A DNA stretch of 64,000 nucleotides from Peribacillus sp. ACCC06369 (GCF_030348945.1 NZ_JAUCEN010000002.1:2542001-2606000); one strand, 5' to 3'. Positions 28,137-38,275 are shown, counted from the first letter of the stretch. The notes: generated by a model not told the origin, from the sequence alone. Numbers and translations: made by a program.

Positions 28137-28324
28137 GGATGTTAACAATAAGCGTTGCTACTATGCTCTTAACAACTGAAGCAGAGTTTGTTATAATAAA
28201 CCTAGTTCATACATAAAGTGGGTAAAGTGAACCAACTGTTATTGAACTATGAGTACAATCACATATAAATAGGATGAAACGAGTTAATAAACGTTGATTT
28301 AGTCACTTTATTATAAGATAGTCC

Positions 28325-28418
28325 ATGTCCCGTACAGACCGTATCACTTAATACACCCACATGTTCTCAGCAATGAGGACTTGGCGATTTAGGATTTTCG
28401 ATTTACCTGAAATCTTAT
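28325..28418 (+). pseudogene. Decayed copy of the 37-residue micro-protein gene
   Basis: Starts MSRTDRIT like the intact copy at 21376, then hits TAA and loses frame. Similarity extends into the upstream 35 bases (AAACGTT.ATTTA.TCA). A terminator follows at 28428. Confidence 0.5.
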
Positions 28419-28427
28419 AATGTGTTT

Positions 28428-28457
28428 GCACCATTCAATCTAGAATGGTGCTTTTTA
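28428..28457 (+). terminator. Intrinsic terminator
   Basis: Perfect GCACCATTC/GAATGGTGC stem, six-base loop, five T. Confidence 0.85.
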
Positions 28458-28589
28458 TGTTTGCCTTAGTTCTTGCGATTAAATATAATCTTTTTGTGTT
28501 ACAAAATGCCTATTATTTTTTATGGATAATTGTTACTATTTTAACTTATGGGAAATCATTTAATATCCAGTTTTAATGGAGGTATTAGT

Positions 28590-29840
28590 ATGGCAACTGC
28601 CAATCAAAGACAGTTAGAAATTCAATTTCATAAGGATATGTTAAATATTTATGAGAACGCAAGAAAGATTGGTTATAATGCTTCAAGGTTTAAGCAAATG
28701 GTTGCTAATCAAGGTGGACTAAATGTTGCTAAGAAGTTCATTAATAGCAACAGTCCTTCTGATGGATTTACAAGCTTATTGCTATTGGGGAGATTAGATT
28801 TAACAGTGGAAGCATTAGTTCTTGAGGAAGCATATCAATCACTTTTTAGTGAAGAAGAAAGACAGGTTGTATTAGATAGATTAAAAGAATATGGATTTGA
28901 AATTGAAAATGAAATAGTAGAAGAGAGTATGGTTACTACTTCTACAGCAACTGTGCTTGCTATTAGACTGCTACCAATGTCAGAAACTGACCCAGAGTTT
29001 GCAGAGCAAACTATAGAAAATTTACAAGAATGGTTTGTAAGTGAATTACCTTTTAGAAAGTATAATTTTAAAAAAGGAATGAATGCAGACCCTGGAACTC
29101 TAGTTTTATTTCAATATAAAGGGCATGTTATTGCTTCTGCTATTCTTGAAGAAAAGATAATGTATACAGAAGATAATGAAGGGGAATACAGAGGAGCATA
29201 TTATTTTACTCCTTCATCTATAGCTATTTTTAGCCCTATTACTTCCGAGGAAATGAAGAATATTTGGACTCAATTTAAAGGGTTTAATCAGTCTCTACAA
29301 AAATTAGATATTAAACAATATGAATTATTGTATCAACTTTTATTAAGGAAAAATATTAGATATGTACTTGATGGGGAAGTAGATGAGGAATCTTTTCAAA
29401 AACAAATTGAGAATATAAATACGGATGGTTCAGAGAAAGTAGTGGATGAACCTAAAGAAATAATAAAAGGGACACATATAATCACTCCAATAACTAAGTG
29501 GAAAAGGAATCCTATCGTTTCTAAGAAGGCTATAGTATTAGCTGAAAATAAGTGTGAATATGATAACTTGCATTTATTTTTTAAATCGGCTACAACAGGT
29601 GAAAATTATGTTGAAGCACATCATTTAATTCCTATGGAGTTCCAAGACCAATTTGAGAATAGCTTGGATGTTGAAGCGAATATTATATCGTTATGTCCTC
29701 TTTGTCATAAAACAGTCCATCATGCCACAATGGAAGAAATAGAGCCAATAATCCGAGAATTATATTTAATAAGACAAAATAGGTTAAATAAATGCAATAT
29801 TGGCTTGGAGTTTGAAAAGTTAATGGGAATGTACAACTAA
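28590..29840 (+). CDS. HNH endonuclease with N-terminal helical domain
   Basis: 416 residues from ATG at 28590, eight bases after GGAGGT; an upstream in-frame ATG at 28548 lacks a binding site. The first 100 residues (QFHKDMLNIYENARKIGYN, then RLDLTVEALVLEEAYQSLF) match a domain I know from the start of several HNH proteins and other restriction-like proteins. A middle region of about 190 residues is unassigned. The C-terminal HNH core runs from NKCEYD (near 318) through EAHHLIP to LCPLCHKTVHH (near 376). One of the usual first-pair cysteines is replaced (CEYD). Probably cuts foreign DNA. The next gene is a second, unrelated HNH enzyme. Confidence 0.75.
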   Translation: MATANQRQLEIQFHKDMLNIYENARKIGYNASRFKQMVANQGGLNVAKKFINSNSPSDGFTSLLLLGRLDLTVEALVLEEAYQSLFSEEERQVVLDRLKEYGFEIENEIVEESMVTTSTATVLAIRLLPMSETDPEFAEQTIENLQEWFVSELPFRKYNFKKGMNADPGTLVLFQYKGHVIASAILEEKIMYTEDNEGEYRGAYYFTPSSIAIFSPITSEEMKNIWTQFKGFNQSLQKLDIKQYELLYQLLLRKNIRYVLDGEVDEESFQKQIENINTDGSEKVVDEPKEIIKGTHIITPITKWKRNPIVSKKAIVLAENKCEYDNLHLFFKSATTGENYVEAHHLIPMEFQDQFENSLDVEANIISLCPLCHKTVHHATMEEIEPIIRELYLIRQNRLNKCNIGLEFEKLMGMYN

Positions 29841-29966
29841 TCATTTGGTTAATTAAATTAAACTGCGTTCTTTATTTAAGACCACATTAAAAAAGTCTTT
29901 ATAACTAATTAAACTTGATTTGCAGTTTATATAGAAACGGACTTTGTTAACGGGAGGAGCGTAAAC

Positions 29967-30502
29967 ATGAAGGGGTATATTGGAGTTACTTCTAGGGAGT
30001 GGTTTAAGTATTTATCCAATAAAAATAATGTAGGTGAAGTTAATTTTTGGCGTAAAAACACTAACCATTTTAATGTATTAACAACGGAGGAGCCGTACTT
30101 TTTCATAGTGAAAAATGAAAATGGTGTTAAAGGTGAAAGAGCCGTATTAGGTAAGGCAACATATGAAAGATTTGAAGTTTTAACAGTTAATGAAGCATGG
30201 GATAGGTACGGGCAAGGTAACGGTGATGTAGAGAAAGAAAGTTTTGTTACAAGAATGAATAGTATGTTTGAAACTGATATGGATAACGGTGAAATAGGAT
30301 GTATTATTTTATCCGATTTTCAAGTATTCGATAACCCCGTATATTTAAGTGAAATTGGTATTGAGTTTAAAAATAGCGTTGTATCGGGTAAGTCTAAAGG
30401 TATAACAGATAAAGAAATTGGTTTAATTTTAGAGCACGGATTTAACACTATGGAAACAGTTATGCGTAAACTGAACGAAGTAGTGGATTTGAGTCAATAT
30501 TT
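29967..30502 (+). pseudogene. HNH restriction-type gene, N-terminal EVE/SRA-like part, cut by IS
   Basis: 178 codons after GGGAGGAG. The domain (FWRK, then EEPYFFIVK, GKATYERFEVLTVNEAW, YGQGN) resembles PUA-superfold EVE/ASCH modules that read modified bases at the front of McrA-like HNH enzymes. The frame runs seven residues further only because it enters the IS end. The C-terminal HNH half continues at 31728. Before insertion the gene would have encoded a protein of about 300 residues, probably a modification-dependent nuclease. Confidence 0.65.
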
Positions 30503-30523
30503 TGGACACTAAAAAGTTAAATC

Positions 30524-31339
30524 TTAAGCTGTATTCCTAATTCGATCTTCAATGGCTTGTGGGGTTTGATAACCCAAGCTGCTGTGAATTCTTTTTCGGT
30601 TATACCAACCTTCAATAAATTGGAACATCGCTAATTTAGCTGTTTGATAGTCTAGATATTGTACGTGGTTGACTTCTTCCTTCTTTAATAGGGCATGAAA
30701 GGATTCAATACAGGCATTATCGTACGGGCAACCTTTCTGACTAAAGGATTGCTTAATATGATGGTTTTGGATATGTTGAGTAAACTCACTGCTTGTATAT
30801 TGTGAGCCAAGATCGGTATGAAGAACTAAGCCCTCCGAGGGCTTTTGTGATAGGTGTGCGTTATTGAAAGCTTTTATGACCAGTTCTGTCGTCATTGAAC
30901 GAGAAAATGAATACCCTACTATTTTCTTAGAATGAAGGTCTAATACCGAAGCTAAATAACACCATCCGTCTTTTAACGTATGGATATACGTAATATCTGC
31001 TACCCATTTCTCATTAATGGTCTGAGTAGTGAAGTCTCGTTTTAACAAATTATCCAATTGAATAACCTTTTCTTTAGATGGATAGGGACGGTATTTTTTC
31101 TTAGTAATAGAACGAATTCTCGCCTTGCTCATTAAGCGTTGAACACGCTTTAGACTTAGGGAAAACCCTTTGGTTAATAAGCTTTCATGAATCTTTGGAG
31201 CCCCATATCGTCCCTTGCTTTCCAGGTAAATGAGATGAATTTCCTTCGTGATTTCTTGGTTTTCCTGTTCGCGATTTGATACGACTATTTGAAGGGACTG
31301 ATAATGGCTGCTTCTTGGGATTTCTAGTATTTCACACAT
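30524..31339 (-). CDS. IS3-family transposase OrfB (DDE integrase core)
   Basis: The 271-codon frame from ATG holds HTH_21-like sequence and the rve integrase core. The catalytic D is in WVADITYI, the second D in HTDLGSQY and the E in ACIESFHALLKKE; a YNRKRIHSSLGYQTP tail follows. The frame is also open upstream to the orfA frameshift site, so the active product is an OrfAB fusion made by -1 slippage. All catalytic residues are present, so the IS may still be mobile. Confidence 0.9.
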   Translation of the reverse strand: MCEILEIPRSSHYQSLQIVVSNREQENQEITKEIHLIYLESKGRYGAPKIHESLLTKGFSLSLKRVQRLMSKARIRSITKKKYRPYPSKEKVIQLDNLLKRDFTTQTINEKWVADITYIHTLKDGWCYLASVLDLHSKKIVGYSFSRSMTTELVIKAFNNAHLSQKPSEGLVLHTDLGSQYTSSEFTQHIQNHHIKQSFSQKGCPYDNACIESFHALLKKEEVNHVQYLDYQTAKLAMFQFIEGWYNRKRIHSSLGYQTPQAIEDRIRNTA

Positions 31340-31398
31340 CTTCTGTACGGGATATTGTTTCTTGTGTTCCTCAATAAATTCGGTAAGATCTGTTTCGG

Positions 31399-31683
31399 TT
31401 ACTTTTTCGCGAATATGGCCATAGCCTTTTTTAAGATTTCAACTTCTTGCTTTAACCGAAGGTTTTCCTTTTGAATGGCGGCTAATTCCTTTGGAGTCAT
31501 GGACTCTTCCCCTAAACCGATTGGAGTAAATTCTTTAACCCATTTATAAATGGTAACTTCTGATACGCCATATTCGCCGCTTAATTCTTTGACCGAATTA
31601 CCCGAGTGATAAAGATCTACAATAGTCTTCTTGAATTCATTATTGTATTTTTTACCTGTATTCTTACGTTCCAAGACGGACAC
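31399..31683 (-). CDS. IS3-family OrfA, HTH DNA-binding protein
   Basis: 94 residues from GTG behind GAGAGGAT. It has an HTH_Tnp_1 domain (FKKTIVDLYHSGNSVKELS, VSEVTIYKWVKEF) and a leucine-zipper-like end (ENLRLKQEVEILKKAM). The heptamer A AAA AAG (31426-31432 on the minus strand) lies in the zero frame at LKKA and is the likely -1 slip site that joins OrfA to OrfB. Confidence 0.9.
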   Translation of the reverse strand: MSVLERKNTGKKYNNEFKKTIVDLYHSGNSVKELSGEYGVSEVTIYKWVKEFTPIGLGEESMTPKELAAIQKENLRLKQEVEILKKAMAIFAKK

Positions 31684-31727
31684 ATCCTCTCAAAAATCAT
31701 TGTAAGGACTTAACTAAAATGTGTCCA

Positions 31728-32396
<669 letters not shown>

Positions 32397-32418
32397 ACAA
32401 ACTTAATTATACAGAATA

Positions 32419-32454
32419 AATAAACGGGCTTGCGTAATTGCTTGCCCGTTTATG
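32419..32454 (+). terminator. Terminator-like hairpin
   Basis: TAAACGGGC/GCCCGTTTA stem with a pairing-rich loop, at the right end of the island cargo. Confidence 0.65.
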
Positions 32455-32584
32455 CGTTAAATCAAAAATAGTTTATATATAGGTAAAGAAGTTTTTTTAT
32501 TTTTTAGGAACTTCCTTTTAGTGGATTAAAATGAATAGAAACCTTAATCACAAACTTTAAGACCGTTTTTAGAAAATTGATTAC

Positions 32585-32955
32585 GGGAGCGGTCACATTT
32601 TTGGTCACTAATATAGTCATAAATGCTGTAATGATACGTGTTTTGAGGTCATACTAGCGGTCACTAATGCGGTCACTAAGCCAGTTAAAAGTGTCTTAAT
32701 GATGCTATTTTTTCTTCAATTCTCAAACCTTCCTACTAATCTTCTCCACAATCTCCATCAAATCATCAGGCCTATGAAATTCAATCGGCGAAACACCTTT
32801 ATCGAACTCTATTGTATCGGATTCAATCATTAATACATACTTCCCGTTAATCTTTCCTAAATGGATACTGTCGCCAAAATCGGCTAGCAATCCTTTGATA
32901 GATGTACTGCCAAGCTTCATTCGCAGTTCGGCTTCAGGTGTATGTTCGACAATCT
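32585..32955 (-). repeat. Right boundary repeat with GGTCAC motifs
   Basis: Homologous to 14108-14453. GGTCAC occurs at 32591, 32603, 32659 and 32671 (plus GGTCAT at 32647). Two of these copies align with the motif copies of the left boundary, with similar spacing. The tract ends at the stop codon of the boundary gene. Confidence 0.75.
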
Positions 32956-33784
32956 GGGCTGTGGCTTCGACGACTTGGTGGGTCTCAAGACGTTCCTGGA
33001 TTTCCCGCTTATCGCTTGTTTCCCAGATTTCGAGGTCCTGTTCGAATTTGTGCAGTTCGTCACTGTTTTCTTCGAATTGAGCGGATACATGTTCATGGAC
33101 CATATGGATGACCTGGTTTTTCATGATTTCCGGCATCGATTCGCCATATTCAACAAATTTCAAAAAGTCCTCAAAGTAGCGAGCATGTGAAGCCTGGTGG
33201 ATTTTCAGTTCGGCTTCTTCGACCATTCCTTCTTCGGGCATGTAGGGATATTGAATGGATTTCATATTTTTGGTGGTGATGGCCATTTCAACGTGTCTGA
33301 TCAGGGTCCGTTCATCCGAAATGGATGCAACCTTTGGCTCGAAATCACATTTTAATAAGAAAACGAATGGTTCATCGAGATATTTCGATAATTTAGCCGA
33401 TGCGATTATGAAGACACCACCGCGGACGGCACTAGTATCAATATATGACCGCGTGAATTGTTCATTTTCCTCTTGGAATTCTTCTTTCGTTTTAGCATAT
33501 CGAACACGGTCAAATACATTGTAATTAGGGTTGGAATCAAGTGCATGTCCTTCTTCGACAATAAAAGAACCGATTTTCGTCGGTATTTGTTCAGTTTTTG
33601 GATGACGGTCCACTTTTCGTTTGGAAATCTTCATCAATTCCCCATCCAAAAAATCCTTTAGAGGACTTTCTTCGTATTCCTGGGTATCAAGAGTTTGAAA
33701 ATGTTTAAAACGCTTATCAGCCTGATCGCCTTTTCCATCGACTTGGATTAAATAAAAAGACAGATAGGTAATCGTAAAATCCAT
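32723..33784 (-). CDS. Conserved Bacillus protein (possibly DUF3900 family), island boundary gene
   Basis: 353 residues. I chose ATG at 33784, preceded by AGAAGGTGA, over TTG at 33802. A cytoplasmic, charged protein with no membrane segment. Notable parts are an N-terminal DFTITYLSFYLIQVDGKGD, a central FVFLLKCDFEPKVASI and a C-terminal GLLADFGDSIHLGKINGKYVL region. From memory it resembles proteins labelled DUF3900 in Bacillus; the molecular role is not known to me. Its 3' end is duplicated at 14216-14453 and a decayed internal piece is at 4285-4485, so its 3' end is an insertion hotspot. Confidence 0.65.
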   Translation of the reverse strand: MDFTITYLSFYLIQVDGKGDQADKRFKHFQTLDTQEYEESPLKDFLDGELMKISKRKVDRHPKTEQIPTKIGSFIVEEGHALDSNPNYNVFDRVRYAKTKEEFQEENEQFTRSYIDTSAVRGGVFIIASAKLSKYLDEPFVFLLKCDFEPKVASISDERTLIRHVEMAITTKNMKSIQYPYMPEEGMVEEAELKIHQASHARYFEDFLKFVEYGESMPEIMKNQVIHMVHEHVSAQFEENSDELHKFEQDLEIWETSDKREIQERLETHQVVEATAQIVEHTPEAELRMKLGSTSIKGLLADFGDSIHLGKINGKYVLMIESDTIEFDKGVSPIEFHRPDDLMEIVEKISRKV

Positions 33785-34330
33785 GAATGTCACCTTCTTC
33801 AATTATTAAGCATGATTCCCGTACTTTTTTTAAGACTTAATAAGTATAGAGATGTACTTTGATTCCGTCAAACTATTGGTGCGTGAATGATCAGAATAAT
33901 ATTGATGTATTATTTCATAATAATACATATGGAAAAATGAATGTTAAATCCATCTAGGATAAATAATGTTAAAACTCAATAAGACCAAAATACAGGATTA
34001 CAGGGAACACTCCAGCATTTTGCTATTGATAATATTAAGATAATGAACGTTCGATTTAAAAAACAGCATGAACTACAAAGGTTACTACTGAATGTATTGA
34101 TAATGAAGGATAATTCTGTTTAATGCTAATTCTTACATTCTGTAGAGGAATCAAAAACAGAATTTTACAATAATAATCCATTGACGATGGAAGTGTTAAT
34201 ACGTATAATTTGAAAGTCAGATAATTCAGGCTTTGTAGGAATTTGTCGAAATTTCTCCGATATAAATAGCAAGTTAATTTATTCGTCTGCAATTTTCAGA
34301 ATAGTTTTTAAAATTTATGGAGGAGATAGC
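33785..34330 (+). other. Intergenic region without a recognised element
   Basis: About 540 AT-rich bases between divergent genes. It must hold the promoters of both. No clear promoter, riboswitch or frame is seen. Confidence 0.5.
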
Positions 34331-35737
34331 ATGAGTATTTTTAGAAAGAAGTCCATTGAGGACTTATTGATAAACGCAAGTTCCAGCGGTAAGGGATTGA
34401 AAAGGGAACTAGGCGCTTGGGATTTAACGATGCTTGGAATTGGAGCGATCATTGGTACAGGCATTTTTGTATTAACAGGTACTGGTGCAGTAAATGCTGG
34501 TCCTGCACTTTCATTATCTTTCGTTATTGCAGGTCTTGCCTGTTTATTCGCTGCACTCGCATATGCGGAATTTGCAGCATCCGTACCGGTTTCCGGTTCG
34601 ACTTATACGTATGCTTATGCAACTCTAGGTGAATTTGCCGCTTGGATAATCGGCTGGGATTTAATCCTTGAATACTTATTGGCCGTTAGTGCCGTATCGG
34701 CAGGCTGGTCAGGCTATTTCCAATCATTTTTAAGTGGATTCGGGATTAACTTTCCAGAGAAATTTACGGCAGCACCGGGTTCGGTTGATGGTGTCACGAC
34801 TTATATGAATTTGCCAGCCTTTTTGATAGTAATGGCGATTACTTTATTGATCTCCAGAGGCACGAAACAAACGACTAGGATTAATAACATAATGGTCGTC
34901 ATAAAAGTGTTGGTAGTCTTGCTGTTCATCGTTTCTTCTATTTATTATGTAAAACCGGAAAACTGGCAGCCATTCATGCCATTTGGAATCGATGGGGTAT
35001 TTTCAACTGCCGCATTAATGTTCTTTGCCTTCATCGGCTTTGATGCGGTTGCTTCTGCTGCTGAAGAAACAAGAAATCCAGGAAAGAATTTACCACGTGG
35101 AATACTCGGTTCTCTTGTCATTTGTGTTGTGCTATACATGGTCGTGAGTTTAATAATGACAGGTGTGGTACCGTATGCACAATTCAGCACGGCTCTCGAT
35201 CACCCGATTTCTTTGGTCTTGCAAAGCGCAGGACAAAATTGGGTTGCAGGGATCATTGATCTAGGTGCGTTCCTCGGTATGACAACGGTGATTTTGGTGA
35301 TGTTATATGGCCAAACCCGGATCATGTTTGCGATGTCACGTGATGGGCTGATGCCTAAATCCTTATCAAGACTTCATAAGAAATATAAAACACCATATGC
35401 TGCTTCATGGATGTTTGGTTTGATAGCGGCCTTACTGGGAGCATTCATACCGCTTGGTGAATTGGCAGAGTTGGTCAACATTGGAACATTGACTGCGTTT
35501 ACGATGATTTCCGTAGCGGTCATCGTTTTACGGAAAACAAGACCGGATATGAAACGTGCTTTTTATTGTCCGGCTGTACCGCTCGTTCCGGGCTTAGCAA
35601 TCGTTTTTTGCGTATTCTTGATGATTCAATTGGGAAGTCATACATGGATAAGGTTCTTGATTTGGATGGCTATCGGAGTCGTCATTTACTTCACTTATTC
35701 CCGTAAACATTCCAACCTTAACCAGCAGGAAAAATAA
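34331..35737 (+). CDS. APC-family amino acid permease (cationic amino acid transporter type)
   Basis: 468 residues; GGAGGAGA lies seven bases before ATG. About twelve transmembrane segments. The first carries the APC substrate motif GIGAIIGTGIFVLTGT (about residues 36-51), followed by SVPVSGSTYTYAY and the FFAFIGFDAVASAAEE signature (about 231-248). The length and these motifs fit the YfnA-like CAT branch, which imports amino acids by proton symport. Monocistronic. Its terminator has been disrupted by a miniature element at 35768-35941. Exact substrate unknown. Confidence 0.85.
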   Translation: MSIFRKKSIEDLLINASSSGKGLKRELGAWDLTMLGIGAIIGTGIFVLTGTGAVNAGPALSLSFVIAGLACLFAALAYAEFAASVPVSGSTYTYAYATLGEFAAWIIGWDLILEYLLAVSAVSAGWSGYFQSFLSGFGINFPEKFTAAPGSVDGVTTYMNLPAFLIVMAITLLISRGTKQTTRINNIMVVIKVLVVLLFIVSSIYYVKPENWQPFMPFGIDGVFSTAALMFFAFIGFDAVASAAEETRNPGKNLPRGILGSLVICVVLYMVVSLIMTGVVPYAQFSTALDHPISLVLQSAGQNWVAGIIDLGAFLGMTTVILVMLYGQTRIMFAMSRDGLMPKSLSRLHKKYKTPYAASWMFGLIAALLGAFIPLGELAELVNIGTLTAFTMISVAVIVLRKTRPDMKRAFYCPAVPLVPGLAIVFCVFLMIQLGSHTWIRFLIWMAIGVVIYFTYSRKHSNLNQQEK

Positions 35738-35747
35738 TCATTGAAAA

Positions 35748-35961
35748 AGAAACTCTCTGTAGTGTCTCAGTTAGACGACAAAAGGAGGTTCGGAATGCTC
35801 TCACCCCGAACCATGATTTTAAATGAAAACTTGATTATCCTTCATGTTTTTTTACTTGTTTATACGGATGAAATCAACTGAACCTTTTTTAAAGAAAAAA
35901 TTGTAGGTAAACTGGCTCTTCTCTAATTTGTCTACAGTCTGAGACACTCTCTGGAGTGTTT
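35748..35961 (+). mobile_element. Miniature inverted-repeat element inserted in a terminator (copy 2)
   Basis: The element proper is 35768-35941 (174 bases). Its ends are related inverted repeats: CAGTTAGACGACAAA on the left, and CAGACTGTAGACAAA reading in from the right. It is flanked by two 20-base copies of the permease terminator hairpin (35748-35767 and 35942-35961, 17 of 20 identical); the right copy keeps the T tract. No coding capacity. Confidence 0.75.
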
Positions 35962-36100
35962 TTTTTGTTTTGGTCCATATAGTTCATAAGTCTTGTGTGA
36001 TATTAGCTTGTTAGAGGGGAAATTATCAAATTAGTTAAAGATTAACAGGCTTTATGTCGAAATAGTATATATGGGTAGAAAAATTGGAGGGTAATTCATC

Positions 36101-37399
36101 ATGAAAAGTTTATGGCGAAATAAACAAAAGATAGATTCAATAGACTATTTGCAATTTAAGGAACAAGTCGGTATCAATATAAGGGAGTATCCGAGCGTAT
36201 TGACACAAGTGGAGATGATTCATTTGACGATCGGGGATTTATGCATCACTCGTTCTTTACAAGAAGAAGTGAAAGAACATCTGACCCAAATTGTTGAAAA
36301 TTTTTATAAAAATCTAGAGAATGAATCCTCTTTATTGAAAATCATTTCGGCCAATAGTTCTATCGATAGGTTGAAAAAGACACTGCATCGTCATATGTTC
36401 GAAATGTTTAGCGGTACCATTGATGATGTTTACATTAAACAGCGCTATGTTATCGCACAGGTACATGTGCGAATTGGACTGCAGCCAAAATGGTATATGA
36501 GTGCTTTTCAAGATTTACTGCAATCAATAATCATTCATGTGATGGCCAATATAAAGAATATAGAGCAATATCAGGATAACATTCTGGCAGTCACTAAAAT
36601 TATTAATTTAGAGCAGCAAATAGTTTTAGAGGCATATGAACTTGAAAATGAGAAGATTCGTCAACAAAACCTTGAAGAAAAAGAGACGATTAAACTACAG
36701 GTCAATCAAAATGCCGAAGAATTGGCAGCAATCAGTGAAGAGACAAGTTCAGCAACGCAATTAATGGCAAATAAGGTAGTCGAAATCCATAATTTCACTC
36801 AAAAGGGGTCAGAGATTGCGATACATGCAGAGGGGAAATCGAATGAAGGTGTTGAACTGTTACAAGGGTTAGAGAAAAGGTTGGTAAAAACACAGGATCA
36901 AATGACGATCATCTCAAAAGATATGGAACAGCTATCCAATACATCAAAGGAAATTGAACGAATTGTCACGATTATCACTTCTATTGCCGAACAAACGAAT
37001 TTGTTGGCATTGAACGCAGCGATTGAAGCGGCAAGAGCGGGTGATAATGGCAAGGGATTTGCGGTTGTTGCAGGTGAAGTAAGGAAGCTTTCGGAAAATA
37101 CCAAGCAATCAGTTTCGGAAGTAGTGAAACTGGTTAGTGGCATTGCTCATTTTACCAATGTAATGAATACTTCAATTTCCATGGTTAGCGGGGAGATTAC
37201 TAAAGGCACGAAGCAAGGGAAAGAAACGGGCAAATTTTTTACCGATATAGCAAAGGCCATGCTTTCAGTAAAAGAGCAAAATATTAAAATCACCAAGGAA
37301 ATGACAGAACTGAATGATATTTTCGATGAAATTAATGAAGTGTTCAATCAAGTTGCCGTTTCATCGGATCAATTGACCCAAATGACGATGAACTTGTAG
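36101..37399 (+). CDS. hemAT: HemAT, globin-coupled aerotaxis transducer
   Basis: 432 residues; GGAGGG nine bases before ATG. Residues about 10-180 form a sensor globin with proximal histidine H122 ([14 protein letters not shown]). It is followed by a linker and a methyl-accepting signalling domain (about 200-432) with the hairpin tip [18 protein letters not shown]. There are no transmembrane segments, so it is soluble as in B. subtilis HemAT. It binds O2 through heme and signals to CheA/CheW to steer swimming. Monocistronic; no chemotaxis genes are adjacent. Confidence 0.92.
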   Translation: MKSLWRNKQKIDSIDYLQFKEQVGINIREYPSVLTQVEMIHLTIGDLCITRSLQEEVKEHLTQIVENFYKNLENESSLLKIISANSSIDRLKKTLHRHMFEMFSGTIDDVYIKQRYVIAQVHVRIGLQPKWYMSAFQDLLQSIIIHVMANIKNIEQYQDNILAVTKIINLEQQIVLEAYELENEKIRQQNLEEKETIKLQVNQNAEELAAISEETSSATQLMANKVVEIHNFTQKGSEIAIHAEGKSNEGVELLQGLEKRLVKTQDQMTIISKDMEQLSNTSKEIERIVTIITSIAEQTNLLALNAAIEAARAGDNGKGFAVVAGEVRKLSENTKQSVSEVVKLVSGIAHFTNVMNTSISMVSGEITKGTKQGKETGKFFTDIAKAMLSVKEQNIKITKEMTELNDIFDEINEVFNQVAVSSDQLTQMTMNL

Positions 37400-37693
37400 T
37401 GTAGTTCAAGGATTTGTTTGCAGAACGGGCTTAAAGGAGATTATTTGATTTTTTGTATTTTAATAATGAACTCGATAGAATATATTAATAAAAAAAACTC
37501 AAAGCGGTTTATAAAATTTGGTTCAACATTCAATTCCAAGGGATGCCGTTAACCGGCCGTTTAATAAATCTCTTGAAATAAAATAGAATTAATGTTATAT
37601 TAATAAAGCGATGAGCTAATTTGTGTAAGTCGAAGAACAAGCTTTTAGCTAAACGTCGGGATGTGGCCTGACGGTTCTGCGCCTCAAACGCAT
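37400..37693 (+). other. Intergenic region, no gene seen
   Basis: Between the convergent HemAT and TatA genes. Nothing but the shared terminator at its right end is supported. Confidence 0.5.
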
Positions 37694-37726
37694 CAAAGAC
37701 GCCTGCTGCGTGCAGGCGTCTTTTTC
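37694..37726. terminator. Intrinsic terminator between convergent genes
   Basis: AAAGACGCCTG/CAGGCGTCTTT stem with a six-to-eight-base loop and T on both sides; serves TatA on the minus strand. Confidence 0.85.
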
Positions 37727-37732
37727 ATTTTT

Positions 37733-37939
37733 TCATTTTATCGATTCTTTCCTTGCAGCTTGTACGTCTTCCTTGAATTCCTCTTGTATTTCTTCCGTTA
37801 TTCCCTTGGTTGCATCCTTAAACTCTCTAAGCGAGGTGCCGACGGCCCGTCCGATTTGAGGAAGCTTATTCGGTCCAAAAACAACTAAAGCTAAAAGAAG
37901 GATTAAAATTAAGCCGGGAAAACCAATATTTGAAAGCAT
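37733..37939 (-). CDS. tatA: Sec-independent protein translocase TatA
   Basis: 68 residues: a single N-terminal membrane helix (about 5-20), the conserved FGPNKLPQIGRAVG hinge and amphipathic helix, and a charged tail. This is the complete TatA/E pattern. TatA forms the pore through which TatC passes folded proteins with twin-arginine signals. No tatC is adjacent. Confidence 0.93.
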   Translation of the reverse strand: MLSNIGFPGLILILLLALVVFGPNKLPQIGRAVGTSLREFKDATKGITEEIQEEFKEDVQAARKESIK

Positions 37940-38237
37940 AACTAGTCACTCCAATCAAATCTGTTAGTTAATATTATAGACTCCTGACAAGTATTTGCAA
38001 AGGTTATTTAGTATTTATTGTCAGGTTCAACATCCGAAACTAGGCATCCGTAAGATAAACACTTGCTATTCTGTCCTAATTTTATCTTGCACAATATTTC
38101 TAAAAATATATCTTACCTACCTTAGGAAACCCAATAAAGGGGGGAGTAAGTACATTTCGCTTTGGTTCTGCCGTAACTAATTTCGCTCCACATATCGTGT
38201 AACATAATAATTTTTTGGTTCCTTGGGATTATTAAAC

Positions 38238-38269
38238 TTGCAAGATTGATGATATTTAGGTATTATAAT
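38238..38269 (+). promoter_or_regulatory. Promoter of the candidate structured RNA
   Basis: TTGCAA, 17 bases, TATTAT (with an overlapping TATAAT three bases later). Confidence 0.4.
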
Positions 38270-38275
38270 TATACA

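Larger units (their letters stand above)
25006..28514. repeat. 16-base inverted repeats flanking the helicase-nuclease gene
   Basis: AATAGGCATTTTGTAA at 25006-25021 occurs as its exact reverse complement at 28499-28514. The two copies bracket the helicase-nuclease gene with its promoter, terminator and the decayed micro-ORF copy. No transposase lies inside. In AT-rich DNA a 16-base match can be chance. Confidence 0.35.
30503..31727 (-). mobile_element. IS3-family insertion sequence, 1225 bases
   Basis: Terminal inverted repeats begin TGGACAC at both ends and continue imperfectly for over 20 bases (TTAA.T..TTA shared). The element carries orfA and orfB on the minus strand with a typical frameshift site. 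I see no target-site duplication next to the ends, and simple removal does not restore the host frame. The flank may have been altered after insertion. Confidence 0.9.

Noticed and set aside
30503..31727. Target-site duplication of the IS element
   Set aside because: Bases next to the two ends do not match for three to five positions, so none is claimed.
32902..33661. Several plus-strand frames inside the boundary gene
   Set aside because: Shadows of the minus-strand gene, which has a good start and a conserved second copy.
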